Assembly (NCBI GenBank): GCA_963739095.1
Contig: CAVTZF010000023.1
Span: 62,001 to 126,000, forward strand
Length of the DNA: 64,000 nt
Direction: 5' to 3'
From: JACVRW01 sp963739095
GTDB taxonomy: Bacteria > Actinomycetota > Thermoleophilia > Solirubrobacterales > Thermoleophilaceae
Part shown: positions 1 to 9,335 of the stretch, piece after piece
Layout: each line of letters starts with the position of its first letter
Position numbering within the stretch: position 1 is the first letter of the stretch
Program-made: the position numbers and the translations under genes
The notes under the pieces: model-generated
What the model was told of the DNA's origin: nothing
Seen by the model: the letters and a program-made list of their open reading frames with translations, nothing else
Databases searched by the model: none

Positions 1-12
1 AAACTCGATGTC

Positions 13-183
13 ATGGGAGAAGCCCTGTCTGACATCGCCCGCAAGGCCCTGGCGGTGGTGGTGCTCGTCGTTGCCGCGTACATCCTGTTCAAGGTGGTGC
101 TCGGCTTCGTCGCGGCCATCGCGTGGATCGTGGTCGCAGTCGTCGCCGTGATCGCCGTCGTCTGGGCACTGCGCGTGCTCTGA
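13..183 (+). CDS. Small hydrophobic membrane protein (start may lie upstream of window)
   Basis: A 56-residue reading frame made almost entirely of two hydrophobic stretches (about residues 11-31 and 33-54) behind a short N-terminus carrying Arg and Lys. It is predicted to be a two-helix inner-membrane peptide. I do not recognise a family. The frame stays open back to base 1, so the ATG at 13 is only the first start visible and the gene may be longer. It ends 13 bases before the next gene, also a small membrane protein, so the two could be co-transcribed. Confidence 0.5.
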   Translation: MGEALSDIARKALAVVVLVVAAYILFKVVLGFVAAIAWIVVAVVAVIAVVWALRVL

Positions 184-196
184 GCGCCTCCGGGCC

Positions 197-475
197 GTGG
201 AGTTCATCTTCATCGCCCTCGTCTTCGGCGTGGCCACCGCCGCCATCGCGCGGCTGAAGGGTGGCTCGCTGTTCATCTGGTTCCTGGTCGGCACCGCGCT
301 GCCGGGAATCGGCATCCTCGCCGCCCTGCTGATGCGCGACGAGCGGCGCGAGCCGCGCCGGCGCTGCCCCGAGTGCGGTTTCGAGCTGCCGGTGAGCGAC
401 CAGGTCTGCAAGCGCTGTGGCAGGGATCTCGACTACCCCGAGGAGCTCGCGAAGCCCGCAGGAAACCCGGTCTGA
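197..475 (+). CDS. Small membrane protein with C-terminal zinc ribbon
   Basis: A 92-residue protein with a GTG start. Two hydrophobic helices (about residues 2-18 and 25-46) are followed by an Arg-rich stretch and a cytoplasmic zinc ribbon, CPEC at 57-60 and CKRC at 71-74. The paired CxxC knuckles imply structural Zn(II) binding; the helices place it in the inner membrane. The cellular role is unknown. It is followed by an 80-base gap with the ilvB promoter, so it is probably not part of the branched-chain operon. Confidence 0.6.
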   Translation: MEFIFIALVFGVATAAIARLKGGSLFIWFLVGTALPGIGILAALLMRDERREPRRRCPECGFELPVSDQVCKRCGRDLDYPEELAKPAGNPV

Positions 476-492
476 GCGCGGAAAAGCGCTGT

Positions 493-555
493 TACACTGG
501 CCTCCCCTGGCCGTCCGGCCAGCCCGTCAGCCATACCGAAGGAGAAGGACCCGCC
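493..555 (+). promoter_or_regulatory. ilvB promoter and short leader with GC hairpin
   Basis: A TACACT box at 493-498 is a plausible -10. The leader holds a perfect hairpin, CTGGCC (507-512), a 4-base loop and GGCCAG (517-522). A second copy of CTGGCC at 497-502 could pair with the same right arm. A good Shine-Dalgarno (GGAGAAGG, 541-548) sits 7 bases before the ilvB ATG. There is no leader peptide rich in Ile, Val or Leu, so classical attenuation is not supported here. Confidence 0.4.
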
Positions 556-2232
556 ATGCGAGCCGTCGACGCCATCATGGAGTGCCTCAAGGCCGAGGGC
601 GTCGACAGCGTATTCGGCATCCCCGGTGGCGCGAACCTGCCGACCTACGACGCGCTCTATGACGCGGGCATCCGCCACGTCCAGTGCCGCCACGAGCAGG
701 GCGCGGGCCATGCCGCGGAGGGCTACGCGAAGGCCTCGGGCAGGGTCGGCGTCGCGCTCGCGACGAGCGGCCCCGGCGCCACCAACCTCGTCACCTGCAT
801 CGCCGACGCCGTCATGGACAGCGTGCCGACGGTTTTCCTCACGGGCCAGGTGCGGACCGAGATGATCGGCACCGACGGCTTCCAGGAGGCCGACATCTCC
901 GGCATCACGATGCCGATCGTCAAGCACTCGATCCTGATTCAGGACCCACGCGACATCCCGCAGGCGATCCACGAGGCATTCCACATCGCGCGCACCGGCC
1001 GCCCCGGCCCGGTGCTGGTGGACGTGCCGCAGGACCTGTCGCGCGCCGACATCCCTTACGAGCCCGTCACCAAGCTGCACCTGCCGGGCTACCAGCCGAC
1101 CACCGAGGGCAACGCCAAGCAGATCCGGCTGGCGGCAAAGGCGCTCGCCAACTCACGCCGGCCGGTGATCTACGGCGGCGGCGGGATCGTCAACGCGGGC
1201 GCCACGAAGGAGTTCCAGGAGCTCTGCCTCTCGGACGCCTTCCCGGTCACCTGCACGCTGATGGGCCTCGGCGCCTTCCCGGCCGACAACGAGCAGTGGC
1301 TCGGGATGCTCGGCATGCACGGCACCCGCACCGCCAATTACGCGATGGACGAGGCCGACCTGATCGTCGCGATCGGCGCCCGCTTCGACGACCGCGTGAC
1401 CGGCAAGCTGTCCGAGTTCGCGCCGCGCGCGAAGTTCATCCACGTCGACATCGACCCGGCCGAGATCTCGAAGAACGTGCCGGCGCACATCCCGATCGTC
1501 GGCGACGCGAAGAACATCCTGCCGAAGTTCACCGCGGAGTACCGCGCGCTGGGCGCCGACGGCGCCCGGCTCGAGGGTTGGCTCGCGCGCATCCGCGGCT
1601 GGCAGGAGAAGCACCCGCTCGGCTACGAGGACAGCGTCGACGCCGAGATCAAGCCGCAGTACATGGTCCAGGCGATGTTCGAGGCGACCGACGGCCAGGC
1701 GATCGTCACCTCCGACGTCGGCCAGCACCAGATGTGGGCTGCTCAGTACTACGGCTTCACGCGCCCGCGCCAGTGGATCAACTCGGGCGGGCTCGGCACG
1801 ATGGGCTTCGGCCTGCCCTCGGCGCTCGGCGCCAAGGTCGCCCGGCCCGACCAGGACGTCGTCTGCCTCGCCGGCGACGGCTCGCTGATCATGACCGTCC
1901 AGGAGCTCGCGACCTGCGTCGACGAGAACATCCCGGTCAAGGTCTTCCTGATGAACAACGGGTACCTCGGCATGGTCCGCCAGTGGCAGGAGCTGTTCTG
2001 GGACGGCCGCTACTCGTCGGTGAAGATGGGCTCGAGCCCCGACTGGGTCAAGCTCGCCGAAGCGTTCGGCGCCAAGGGCATGCGCGTGACCGAGAAGGGC
2101 GAGCTCGTGGGCGCCTTCAAGGAGGCGCTGGCCGAGGAGGGACCGGTGCTGGTGGACGTTCGCGTGACGCCGGAGGAGAACTGCTATCCGATGATCCCCG
2201 CCGGCCAGGCCGCGCGGGACATGGTGGGCTGA
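556..2232 (+). CDS. ilvB: Acetolactate synthase, large (catalytic) subunit
   Basis: Catalyses the ThDP- and FAD-dependent condensation of two pyruvates to acetolactate, or pyruvate plus 2-oxobutyrate to acetohydroxybutyrate, the first common step to valine, leucine and isoleucine. The 558-residue protein has the N-terminal pyrimidine-binding domain with the catalytic Glu in RHEQGAGHAAEGYA (around residue 48), a central domain, and a C-terminal ThDP/Mg domain with GDGS near 439 and NNGYLG near 467. The frame is open further upstream, but the ATG at 556 has a strong Shine-Dalgarno and gives the normal family length. ilvN follows after 3 bases, so the subunits are co-translated. Confidence 0.95.
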   Translation: MRAVDAIMECLKAEGVDSVFGIPGGANLPTYDALYDAGIRHVQCRHEQGAGHAAEGYAKASGRVGVALATSGPGATNLVTCIADAVMDSVPTVFLTGQVRTEMIGTDGFQEADISGITMPIVKHSILIQDPRDIPQAIHEAFHIARTGRPGPVLVDVPQDLSRADIPYEPVTKLHLPGYQPTTEGNAKQIRLAAKALANSRRPVIYGGGGIVNAGATKEFQELCLSDAFPVTCTLMGLGAFPADNEQWLGMLGMHGTRTANYAMDEADLIVAIGARFDDRVTGKLSEFAPRAKFIHVDIDPAEISKNVPAHIPIVGDAKNILPKFTAEYRALGADGARLEGWLARIRGWQEKHPLGYEDSVDAEIKPQYMVQAMFEATDGQAIVTSDVGQHQMWAAQYYGFTRPRQWINSGGLGTMGFGLPSALGAKVARPDQDVVCLAGDGSLIMTVQELATCVDENIPVKVFLMNNGYLGMVRQWQELFWDGRYSSVKMGSSPDWVKLAEAFGAKGMRVTEKGELVGAFKEALAEEGPVLVDVRVTPEENCYPMIPAGQAARDMVG

Positions 2233-2235
2233 GCA

Positions 2236-2797
2236 ATGGGTGAACCCGGAACCAAGGAGATCCTCAACCTCGAGGACCTGGAGGCGAGCGGCGGCATCCG
2301 CACCGGCCGCAAGCACGTGCTGTCGATCCTCGTCGAGAACAAGCCGGGTGTGCTCGCGCGCATCGCCGGCCTGTTCGCGCGTCGCGGCTTCAACATCGAC
2401 TCGCTCGCCGTGGGAGCCACGGACGACACGTCGATGTCGCGCATCACACTGACGCTCGACGGGGCCGCGCACTCGATCGACCAGGTCACAAAGCAGCTCC
2501 ACAAGCTCGTCAACGTGATCAAGATCCGCGACCTGGAGCCGAGCGAGACCGTCGCCCGCGAGCTGGCGCTCTTCAAGATCTCGTGCCAGGACGGCGACGC
2601 ACGCGCGCAGGTCATGCAATTCGCCGAGATCTTCCGCGGCGACGTCGTCGACGTCTCGAAGCGCAGCGTGACGGTCGAGGTCACCGGAAGCCAGGCACAA
2701 GATCGAGGCCTTCGAGGAGATGGTGCGCCCGTTCGGCCTGATCGAACTGGTGCGGACCGGCGAGATCGCGGTGGCGCGCGGGAGAAGCGCGACGTAA
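2236..2797 (+). pseudogene. ilvN: Acetolactate synthase small (regulatory) subunit, frameshifted
   Basis: The regulatory subunit of acetolactate synthase binds valine through an N-terminal ACT domain and activates IlvB. Residues from about 26 (KHVLSILVENKPGVLARIAG) through the ACT domain and into the C-terminal domain read well as far as VEVTG. The frame is then lost at about 2692-2696. Removing one G near 2695 restores HKIEAFEEMVRPFGLIELVR and an end at the TAA at 2795-2797, the normal family C-terminus. As it stands, translation would run on to 3030 with unrelated residues, into menF. Either a real +1 mutation or a sequence error; the near-perfect remainder makes an error or very recent event likely. 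Confidence 0.85.
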
Positions 2798-2852
2798 GAG
2801 CGGCTGCGCTTGGGCGGGGGCCCAGCGCGCCGGTTGAAGGCTTTGGGGGCCT

Positions 2853-4349
2853 ATGGAGCCTCAAACCCTTCAATCGATGCGTCATCCTCTGGCTGTGGCG
2901 CCGAGGCTTCAGCAGCTGGCAGAGAGCCCCTTCGGGCTGTCGCCGTCCGCACTCGACCTGTTCGAGTCGAGGGTCACGCGGGCGATCGAGGCGTCGCGGC
3001 GCGGGGTTGCGCCGCGCTTCGCCGCGCTGACGGTTGAGATCCCCGCCGAGCTCGACCTGAGCGCGGCAGTGCTCGTCGCCCGGCGTCCGGATGATCGCTT
3101 CGCATGTCTCGAGCAGCCCGAGCGCGGTGGCTTCACGCTCGCCACGCTCGGTGAGGCCACCGTCATCGAGGCGGCCGGAGCCGGGCGCTTCACGCAGGCG
3201 GCGACCCGGGCGCGGGAGCTAGGCAGGCGCGTGTTCGGGGACGACGCGGCGGACGATCCGGGCCGGCCGCCGGCCGCGGGGCCGATCTTCGTCGGCGGCT
3301 TCGCCTTCGCCGACGACGGTGGACGCTCGCCCGAGTGGGCATCGCTCGAGCCCGCGACGCTCGTGCTGCCGGAGGTCGCGCTCGCGCGCCAGGACGGCGC
3401 TGCGCGGATGACCGTGTGCGCGCGGGTGTTCGCGGACGACGACCCCGAGGACGTCCTCGAGCGCGTGCTGAAGCGGCTCGGCGAGCTGCGGGCCGTGGGG
3501 ATGCCGCTGCTGGACCCCGACCCCGTCGAGCGCGTGCGGGTGGCCAGCGCTGCCCCGCCCTCGCACTATGAGCACGCCGTCGAGCGCGCCGTAGAGCGCA
3601 TTCGCGCGGGCGAGCTCGAGAAGGTCGTGCTGGCCCGTGAGGTGCGCGCGCACGCGCCGCGTCCGCACGACCCGGCGCCGGTCTTCGGCGCCCTGCGCGA
3701 GGTCTTCCCGGCCTGCTACTGCTGGTGCGTCGGCACGCCCGAGCTCGCCTTCGTCGGCGCCAGCCCCGAGCTGCTCGTCCGCCGCGACGGCCAGCGTGCG
3801 CAGACCGTCGCGCTCGCCGGCACGACGCGGCGCAGCGCCGACCCGGCCGTCGACGACCATCTCGGCGAGCAGCTCCTGCAAAGCGCCAAGAACCGCGAGG
3901 AGCAGCTGATCGTCGAGCGCCGCATCGAGCGCACGCTCGATCCGGTCAGCCTCTGGGTGGCCGCCTCGGAGGAACCCGTGCTCGTCAAGGTCCACAACGT
4001 CCAACACCTCGCCACCGCGATCCGCGCTCAGCTCGCCGACCCGGTGCCGGCGGTCGAGCTCGCCGGGCGGCTGCTGCCGACCCCGGCGGTGGGCGGCGAG
4101 CCGCGCGAGCGCGCGCTGCCCCTGATCCCGGCGCTCGAGGGCTTCGACCGCGGCTGGTATGCCGGCGCCGTCGGCTGGACCGACCTGGCCGAGGACGGCG
4201 AGTTCTGCGTCGCGCTGCGCTGTGCGCTGTTGCGCGGCAACGTGGCCCACCTGTACGCGGGCTGCGGGATCGTCCGTGACTCGGTGCCCGCCGAGGAGCT
4301 GGCCGAGACGGAGGTCAAGCTCGAAGCGCTGCTGCCGCTCCTCTCCTGA
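2853..4349 (+). CDS. menF: Isochorismate synthase (menaquinone pathway)
   Basis: Converts chorismate to isochorismate, the entry step to menaquinone. It belongs to the chorismate-utilising enzyme superfamily: about 230 variable N-terminal residues, then the conserved catalytic domain with KVVLAR, GASPELLVRR, AGTTRR, the run of Glu residues around EEQLIVER, TPAVGG, and the C-terminal GWYAGAVGW ... AGCGIV ... ETEVK. The isochorismate-synthase identity over salicylate or anthranilate synthase rests mainly on the adjacent menD, menH, menC, menA, menB and menE. An alternative ATG at 2877 would trim eight residues. Confidence 0.92.
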   Translation: MEPQTLQSMRHPLAVAPRLQQLAESPFGLSPSALDLFESRVTRAIEASRRGVAPRFAALTVEIPAELDLSAAVLVARRPDDRFACLEQPERGGFTLATLGEATVIEAAGAGRFTQAATRARELGRRVFGDDAADDPGRPPAAGPIFVGGFAFADDGGRSPEWASLEPATLVLPEVALARQDGAARMTVCARVFADDDPEDVLERVLKRLGELRAVGMPLLDPDPVERVRVASAAPPSHYEHAVERAVERIRAGELEKVVLAREVRAHAPRPHDPAPVFGALREVFPACYCWCVGTPELAFVGASPELLVRRDGQRAQTVALAGTTRRSADPAVDDHLGEQLLQSAKNREEQLIVERRIERTLDPVSLWVAASEEPVLVKVHNVQHLATAIRAQLADPVPAVELAGRLLPTPAVGGEPRERALPLIPALEGFDRGWYAGAVGWTDLAEDGEFCVALRCALLRGNVAHLYAGCGIVRDSVPAEELAETEVKLEALLPLLS

Positions 4350-4393
4350 AGCGCCGCGTTTCCCGACCACGCCTGGCGGGAACCGGTGAAGGC

Positions 4394-5032
4394 ATGGAGG
4401 CAGAGACGACACGCGAGCGCGTCGAGCACGAGGAGGAGACGCACGTACAGCCTCGCTTCGCGCGTGAGGACGAGACCGGCGAGGAGGCACTGCGCGCCCG
4501 TTGGGCGCGGCAGCGAGAGGAGTTCGGCGGCGTCAGCTGGGCTTCCGCGTTCTTCGGCTGGCTCGTGTCGGTGGGCATCGCCGCGATCATCGTCGGTCTG
4601 CTGAGCGCAGCGGGCGCGGCCTTCGGGTTCAGCGACGTGAGCGACGCCGAGGCGGAGGCGAACGCCGAGACGATCGGCATTGTGGGCGGGCTGCTGCTTC
4701 TGCTCGTGCTGGGCGCCGCGTATTACTTCGGCGGCTACGTGAGCGGCCGCATGTCGCGCTTCGACGGCGCGCGCCAGGGGCTGGCCGTCTGGGGCATCGG
4801 CCTCGCCGCGACGATCCTGCTGGCGGCCGCGGCGCTGCTGTTCGGCGAGGAGTACAACATCTACGAGCGGCTCAACCTGCCGCGCATCCCGATCGACGAA
4901 GGCTCGCTGACGCTTGGCGCCGTGATCGCGCTCGTCTGCGTCCTGGTGGGCACTGTGCTGGCCGCCGCCGTCGGCGGCAAGGCCGGCGAGCGCTTTCACC
5001 GCAAGGTCGACCGGGCCGGCTACGCGAGCTGA
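4394..5032 (+). CDS. Four-helix integral membrane protein of unknown function
   Basis: A 212-residue protein. About 45 charged, acidic N-terminal residues precede four hydrophobic helices (near 49-70, 92-113, 127-147 and 173-195), ending in a basic tail. The topology resembles small conserved actinobacterial membrane proteins, but I cannot assign a function. It follows menF by 44 bases and its 3' end overlaps menD (opposite strand) by 13 bases, so it sits inside the menaquinone block; whether it takes part is unknown. Confidence 0.7.
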   Translation: MEAETTRERVEHEEETHVQPRFAREDETGEEALRARWARQREEFGGVSWASAFFGWLVSVGIAAIIVGLLSAAGAAFGFSDVSDAEAEANAETIGIVGGLLLLLVLGAAYYFGGYVSGRMSRFDGARQGLAVWGIGLAATILLAAAALLFGEEYNIYERLNLPRIPIDEGSLTLGAVIALVCVLVGTVLAAAVGGKAGERFHRKVDRAGYAS

Positions 5033-6669
5033 TCAGCCACGCGCTCGACGAGCGAGCGATGGAGCTCCACGTTCGTCGCGCGCTCGGTGCGCAGCAGCCT
5101 GATGCCCGGCGCGAGCGACTCGAGGTCGGTCGTCGTGGGCGTGGCGATGTGCTGCTCGTAGGCGAACGGGTCGGCATGCGTGGCGACCGGCAGGAAGTCG
5201 AAGATCGCGCCACCGCCGTTGTCGATGCAGACGATCTCGAGCGGCACGCCGGCGCGGCGCGCAGCCAGTAGCCCGCCCACGTCGTGCTGCAGCGCGATCT
5301 CGCCGATCAGGACCCAGGTCGGCAGTCCGGTCGCGATCGCCGCGCCGAGCGCAGACGACACCACGCCGTCGATGCCGTTCGCCCCGCGGTTCGCGAGCAC
5401 GCGCAGGCGCTTCTCCGACTGCGGGAAGTAGGCCTCGACGTCGCGGATCGGCATCGAGGAGCTCACCCACAGGAGCGCCCCGTCGGGCAGCTCCTCCTCC
5501 AGGCCCGCGATCAGCTTGGGCTCGAAGTCGTCCGGCGACTCGGCGAGCGCCTCCGGCACCAGCGAATCGGCCGAGCGCCACGACGCAATCCAGTCCGGAT
5601 CGGGCAGCGCGCTCCGCATCTCGATCGCCGACGCGAGCGCGTCCAAGGTCGGCGCCGCCGCGGAGGCGAGGATCAACTCGGCGCGGCGGGTCGGGTCATG
5701 CCAGCCGGCGTACGGGTCGATCAGCACCTGGGGGAGCTCGGAGAGCCACGCGCGCAACGGCTTCGAAGTGGGTGTGTCGCCCACGCGCAGAACGAGCTCG
5801 GCCGGGTGCGCGGACCTGAAGCCCTCGGCGCGCAGCAGTACGTCGTAGTGGGCGACGACGTGCGAGCGGTCGTGCTCGCCGAAGCGCACACCCGAGGTCG
5901 GCTCTGCCAGCAGCGGCCAGCCGGTGACCGCGGCGAGCCGGGCCGCCGGCTCGGCGATCTCCTCGGCGCAGGGGCCGCAGACGATCACCCCCCGCGGGTT
6001 GGAGGCGATCCGCTCGGCGAGCGCGTGCACGTCGTCGGCGTGTGGAGCGCTCGCGTGCTCGCGCAGCTCCGTCCACGGCCGCCCGCCGGGGCGCCCCTCC
6101 CAGTCAGTCGCGGGCAGGTCCTCGGACTCGGGCGCGAGCGGCTCGCGGAGCGGGAGGTTCAGGTGCACCGGGCCGGGCCGCCCGGTCGCGGCGGTCCAGT
6201 AGGCGCGGCAGCCAAGCGCGCGGTGATGGATGGCCGTCTCGCGGCCGGGCGGGTGGGTGCCGACCTCCACGAACCACTTGACGCTCGAGCCGAAGAGCTT
6301 GATCTGGTCGATGGCCTGCCCGGCGCCGACCTCGCGCAGCTCGGGCGGCCGGTCGGCCGTCAGCACGATCAGCGGCACGCGCGCCTCCCAGGCCTCGATG
6401 ACGGCCGGGTGGAGGTTCGCCGCGGCGGTGCCGGAGGTGCAGGTCACGGCGACCGGGCGTCCGCTCGCCTTCGCCATGCCGAGCGCGACGAAGCCCGCCG
6501 AGCGCTCGTCGATCACCGATACAGCCTCGATCCCCGGGGCGGCGGCAAGGGTGAGCGAGATCGGCGCGTTGCGCGAGCCCGGCGAGGTCACCGCGTGGCG
6601 CATGCCGCAGCGCGATAGCTCGTCCACGAGGACCTGAAGCGGCGCGTAGGTGCGGTTGATCGGGATCAT
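5020..6669 (-). CDS. menD: SEPHCHC synthase (MenD)
   Basis: ThDP-dependent enzyme that adds the succinyl-semialdehyde unit from 2-oxoglutarate to isochorismate, giving SEPHCHC. The 549-residue protein has SPGSRNAP near residue 29, the catalytic-Glu segment DERSAGF near 54, the TSGTAAANLHPAVIEA block and NRGANGIDG in the C-terminal ThDP domain. The Mg/ThDP motif reads GEIALQHD, with Glu where Asp is usual. The frame is open upstream, but the ATG at 6669 starts exactly at the conserved N-terminus. Only 9 bases separate it from divergent menH. Confidence 0.93.
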   Translation of the reverse strand: MIPINRTYAPLQVLVDELSRCGMRHAVTSPGSRNAPISLTLAAAPGIEAVSVIDERSAGFVALGMAKASGRPVAVTCTSGTAAANLHPAVIEAWEARVPLIVLTADRPPELREVGAGQAIDQIKLFGSSVKWFVEVGTHPPGRETAIHHRALGCRAYWTAATGRPGPVHLNLPLREPLAPESEDLPATDWEGRPGGRPWTELREHASAPHADDVHALAERIASNPRGVIVCGPCAEEIAEPAARLAAVTGWPLLAEPTSGVRFGEHDRSHVVAHYDVLLRAEGFRSAHPAELVLRVGDTPTSKPLRAWLSELPQVLIDPYAGWHDPTRRAELILASAAAPTLDALASAIEMRSALPDPDWIASWRSADSLVPEALAESPDDFEPKLIAGLEEELPDGALLWVSSSMPIRDVEAYFPQSEKRLRVLANRGANGIDGVVSSALGAAIATGLPTWVLIGEIALQHDVGGLLAARRAGVPLEIVCIDNGGGAIFDFLPVATHADPFAYEQHIATPTTTDLESLAPGIRLLRTERATNVELHRSLVERVADQLA

Positions 6670-6678
6670 GCAGGAGCG

Positions 6679-7374
6679 ATGGTGCTCTTCATCCCGGGCT
6701 TCATGCAGCGTGGCGACGCCTGGCGGCCCGTCGCGGAGCTCCTGCCGGAACGCTATCCGAGCGTCATGCTCGAGCACGAGCAGGACAGCTTCGAGGGACG
6801 GTTGGGGGAGATCGCGGCGGCCGGCGAGGGCCGGCTGCTGGTCGGCTACTCGCTCGGTGGGCGGCTCGCTCTGCGGGCGGCGCTGCGCGACCCGGAGCGC
6901 TACCTCGGCGTCGTCACGATCGGCGCCACGGCCGGCATCGACGAGCCGTCGCTGCGCAGCACGCGGGCGGAGGCGGACGAGCGGCTGGCCGCCTGGATGG
7001 AGGCGGCGCCGATCAAGGACATCGTCGGCGTTTGGGAGCGCCAGCCGCTGTTCGCCGACCAATCCGAGGCACTGATCGAGGCGCAGCGTCCGGGGCGGCT
7101 CACCCAGGAGCCGGCCGGGCTCGCGATGCTCTTGCGCACCGCGGGCCAGGGCGTGCTCGACCCGGTCTGGCACGAGCTGGTCCTCCTCGACCTGCCGGTG
7201 CTCGCGATCGCGGGCGCGCGCGACGAGGGCTACGTGCGGGCGGCCAAGCGCATTGCCGATACGGCCCCAGGCGGGCGCGCCGAGATCGTGGAGGACGCCG
7301 GCCATGCCGTCCAGCTGCAGCGGCCGGACGAGGTGGCGCGGCTGCTGGGGGAGTTCCTGGCGGAGCTCGGCTGA
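6679..7374 (+). CDS. menH: SHCHC synthase, alpha/beta hydrolase (MenH)
   Basis: Eliminates pyruvate from SEPHCHC to give SHCHC. This is a 231-residue alpha/beta-hydrolase: an oxyanion-hole segment at the very N-terminus (FIPGF, residues 4-8), nucleophile Ser58 in GYSLGG, an acid region at AIAGARDE and the catalytic His in DAGHAV near 213. The protein starts directly at the first strand, so the ATG at 6679 leaves no room for a longer N-terminus. GGAG lies 2 bases before the ATG, too close for a normal ribosome site. It is followed by a hairpin shared with convergent menC. Confidence 0.9.
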   Translation: MVLFIPGFMQRGDAWRPVAELLPERYPSVMLEHEQDSFEGRLGEIAAAGEGRLLVGYSLGGRLALRAALRDPERYLGVVTIGATAGIDEPSLRSTRAEADERLAAWMEAAPIKDIVGVWERQPLFADQSEALIEAQRPGRLTQEPAGLAMLLRTAGQGVLDPVWHELVLLDLPVLAIAGARDEGYVRAAKRIADTAPGGRAEIVEDAGHAVQLQRPDEVARLLGEFLAELG

Positions 7375-7403
7375 GCCTGGCGAGACAGCCCCAAGCTGCA
7401 CAG

Positions 7404-7440
7404 TCCTGACTTGAGCCGCCAGGAGCGGCCAAACTCAGGA
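7404..7440. terminator. Bidirectional hairpin between menH and menC
   Basis: An imperfect inverted repeat, TCCTGACTTGAGCCGC (7404-7419) against GCGGCCAAACTCAGGA (7425-7440), with 13 of 16 positions complementary and a 5-base loop. It lies between two convergent gene ends. There is no long T-run on either side, so it may act as a weak or Rho-assisted terminator for both strands. Confidence 0.55.
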
Positions 7441-7459
7441 CGGTGGCGCGGGTCGACCC

Positions 7460-8467
7460 CTAGGCCAGCACCTCCGCCGTCACCTCGTCGAGGGCGGCCT
7501 GGTCGACCTGCACGCCGACGCCGGGGCCTGCTGGAACGGCCAGCGTCCCGCGGCGCGGCGCGGGGAGCGCCCGCGCGATGCGGGCGTCGAAGAGCTCGAG
7601 CGTGGCGAGGCCGCAGGCGAGCGAGAGGCCCTCGGAGGCGGCGAGTTGCAGGGCCGCCGCAATTCCCCAGGGCCCGTCCAGCGTGCTCGACAGGAACGCG
7701 TCGAGGCCGCTCGAGCGCGCCTCGCGGAGCAGCTCGCGCGCGGGCGTGAAGCCGCCCGCCCCGGACAGCTTGACGTTGACGACGTCGCAGGCCTCGAGCT
7801 CGAGGGCCCGGCGCAGCTCGCGCATCGAGGCGACCGATTCGTCCGCCGCGATCGGCGTCGAGACGCGCTGGCGCACCTCGGCCAGCTCGCGCAGGCGTTT
7901 GCAGGGCTGCTCGACGAACTCGACGTCGTGGTCCTCGATCGCCCGGATCGCACGCACGGCCTCGTCGACGCTCCAGGCGCCGTTGGCGTCGACGCGCAGC
8001 GCCGGCCACGGGCCGACCGCCTCGCGGACCGCGGCCACGCGCTCCGCGTCGTCGGGCAGACCTACCTTCAGCTTGAAGCTCGCGAAGCCCTCGCTGACGC
8101 CCGCGCGGGCGCGCTCGGCCGTCTCCGCCGGCGGGCCGGCGGGGAGGGTCATGTTGACGGCGATCGCGTCCTTGGCGGGCTCCGCAAGCGGCCGCTCCTC
8201 CTGGCGCGCGAGCAGGTCGAGCCGGGCCAGCTCCTCGGCCGCCCGCGCCTGCGGGGGCCGTCGCCCGCCGCCGCCGGTCAATGCAGCGAGCGCGCGCTCG
8301 AGCGGCACGCCGTCGTACGGCTCGAAGGGGGCAGCCTCGCCGTGGCCGACGGTGCCGTCGGCGGCCTCGACGCGCAGCAGCAGGAGCTCGCGCGCGTGTG
8401 TGACGCCGGCGGCGGTTACGAACGGCCGCTTGAGCGGGATCGACAGGCGCAGGACCGAGCGCTTCAC
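7460..8467 (-). CDS. menC: o-Succinylbenzoate synthase (MenC)
   Basis: Enolase-superfamily enzyme that dehydrates SHCHC to o-succinylbenzoate. The 335-residue protein has the capping domain, then the barrel with the KxK acid/base motif in SFKLKVG, metal ligands in DANGAW, VEQP and ADES, and a C-terminal Lys in the VNVKLSGAGG strand. The start is the GTG at 8467, overlapping the menA stop as GTGA; reading further upstream would run into menA on the same strand. Third gene of the menB-menA-menC unit. Confidence 0.92.
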   Translation of the reverse strand: MKRSVLRLSIPLKRPFVTAAGVTHARELLLLRVEAADGTVGHGEAAPFEPYDGVPLERALAALTGGGGRRPPQARAAEELARLDLLARQEERPLAEPAKDAIAVNMTLPAGPPAETAERARAGVSEGFASFKLKVGLPDDAERVAAVREAVGPWPALRVDANGAWSVDEAVRAIRAIEDHDVEFVEQPCKRLRELAEVRQRVSTPIAADESVASMRELRRALELEACDVVNVKLSGAGGFTPARELLREARSSGLDAFLSSTLDGPWGIAAALQLAASEGLSLACGLATLELFDARIARALPAPRRGTLAVPAGPGVGVQVDQAALDEVTAEVLA

Positions 8468-9335
8468 GACAGCAGCACCCCGCCGGCGAGCAGCAGCGAG
8501 TAGACCGCGAGCAGCCGTCCCGTGCCGGCGAGCGCGCCGTTCAGGGACGGACCATCGGTGCGCGTCGACACCGTGCGCAAGAGCTGCGGCACGAGCGGCA
8601 GCGCCGCGAGGCTCAGCAACACCCACGGCGACAGCGCGGGGACGAGCAGCGGCGGCACCACGAACGACACGATCAGCATCGCGGTGTAGAGCCTGCGCAC
8701 CCGTTCACGGCCGAGCTTGACGGCGAGCGTCCGCTTGCCGGCGCGCCGGTCGGTGTCGACATCCCGGATGTTGTTGACGACGAGGATGGCCGAGGCGAGC
8801 AGGCCCACCGGCACGGCGAGCGCGAACGCCTCCCAGCGCAGCTCCTCGGTCTGCACGAAGTACGAGCCGACGACGGCGACGATCCCGAAGAAGAGGAAGA
8901 CGAACAGCTCGCCGAGGCCCTCGTAGCCGTACGGGCGCGGACCGCCGGTGTAGAGGACACCCGCGAGGATCGAGGCGGCGCCGACGACGAGCAGCTCCCA
9001 GCCCGCCACAGCGGCCAGGTAGAGGCCCGCCGCCACCGCCACGCCGAAGGCGACGTAGGTCCCGATCAGCACGCGCCGCGGCGGCATCAGCCCGCCCGCG
9101 GTCACGCGCACCGGCCCGAGCCGGTCCTCGGTGTCGGCGCCGCGGCGCGCGTCCGAGTAGTCGTTGGAGAGGTTGGTGCCGATCTGGATGAAGACGCTGC
9201 CGACGAGCGCGGCCACGAACGGCAGCGCGCGGAAGGTGTCCTCGGATCCCGCGAGCGCCGTGCCGACCAGGACCGGGGCGATCGCCGCCGGCAGCGTGCG
9301 CGGCCGCGCCGCGAGCAGCCAGAGCCGGAGGTGGC

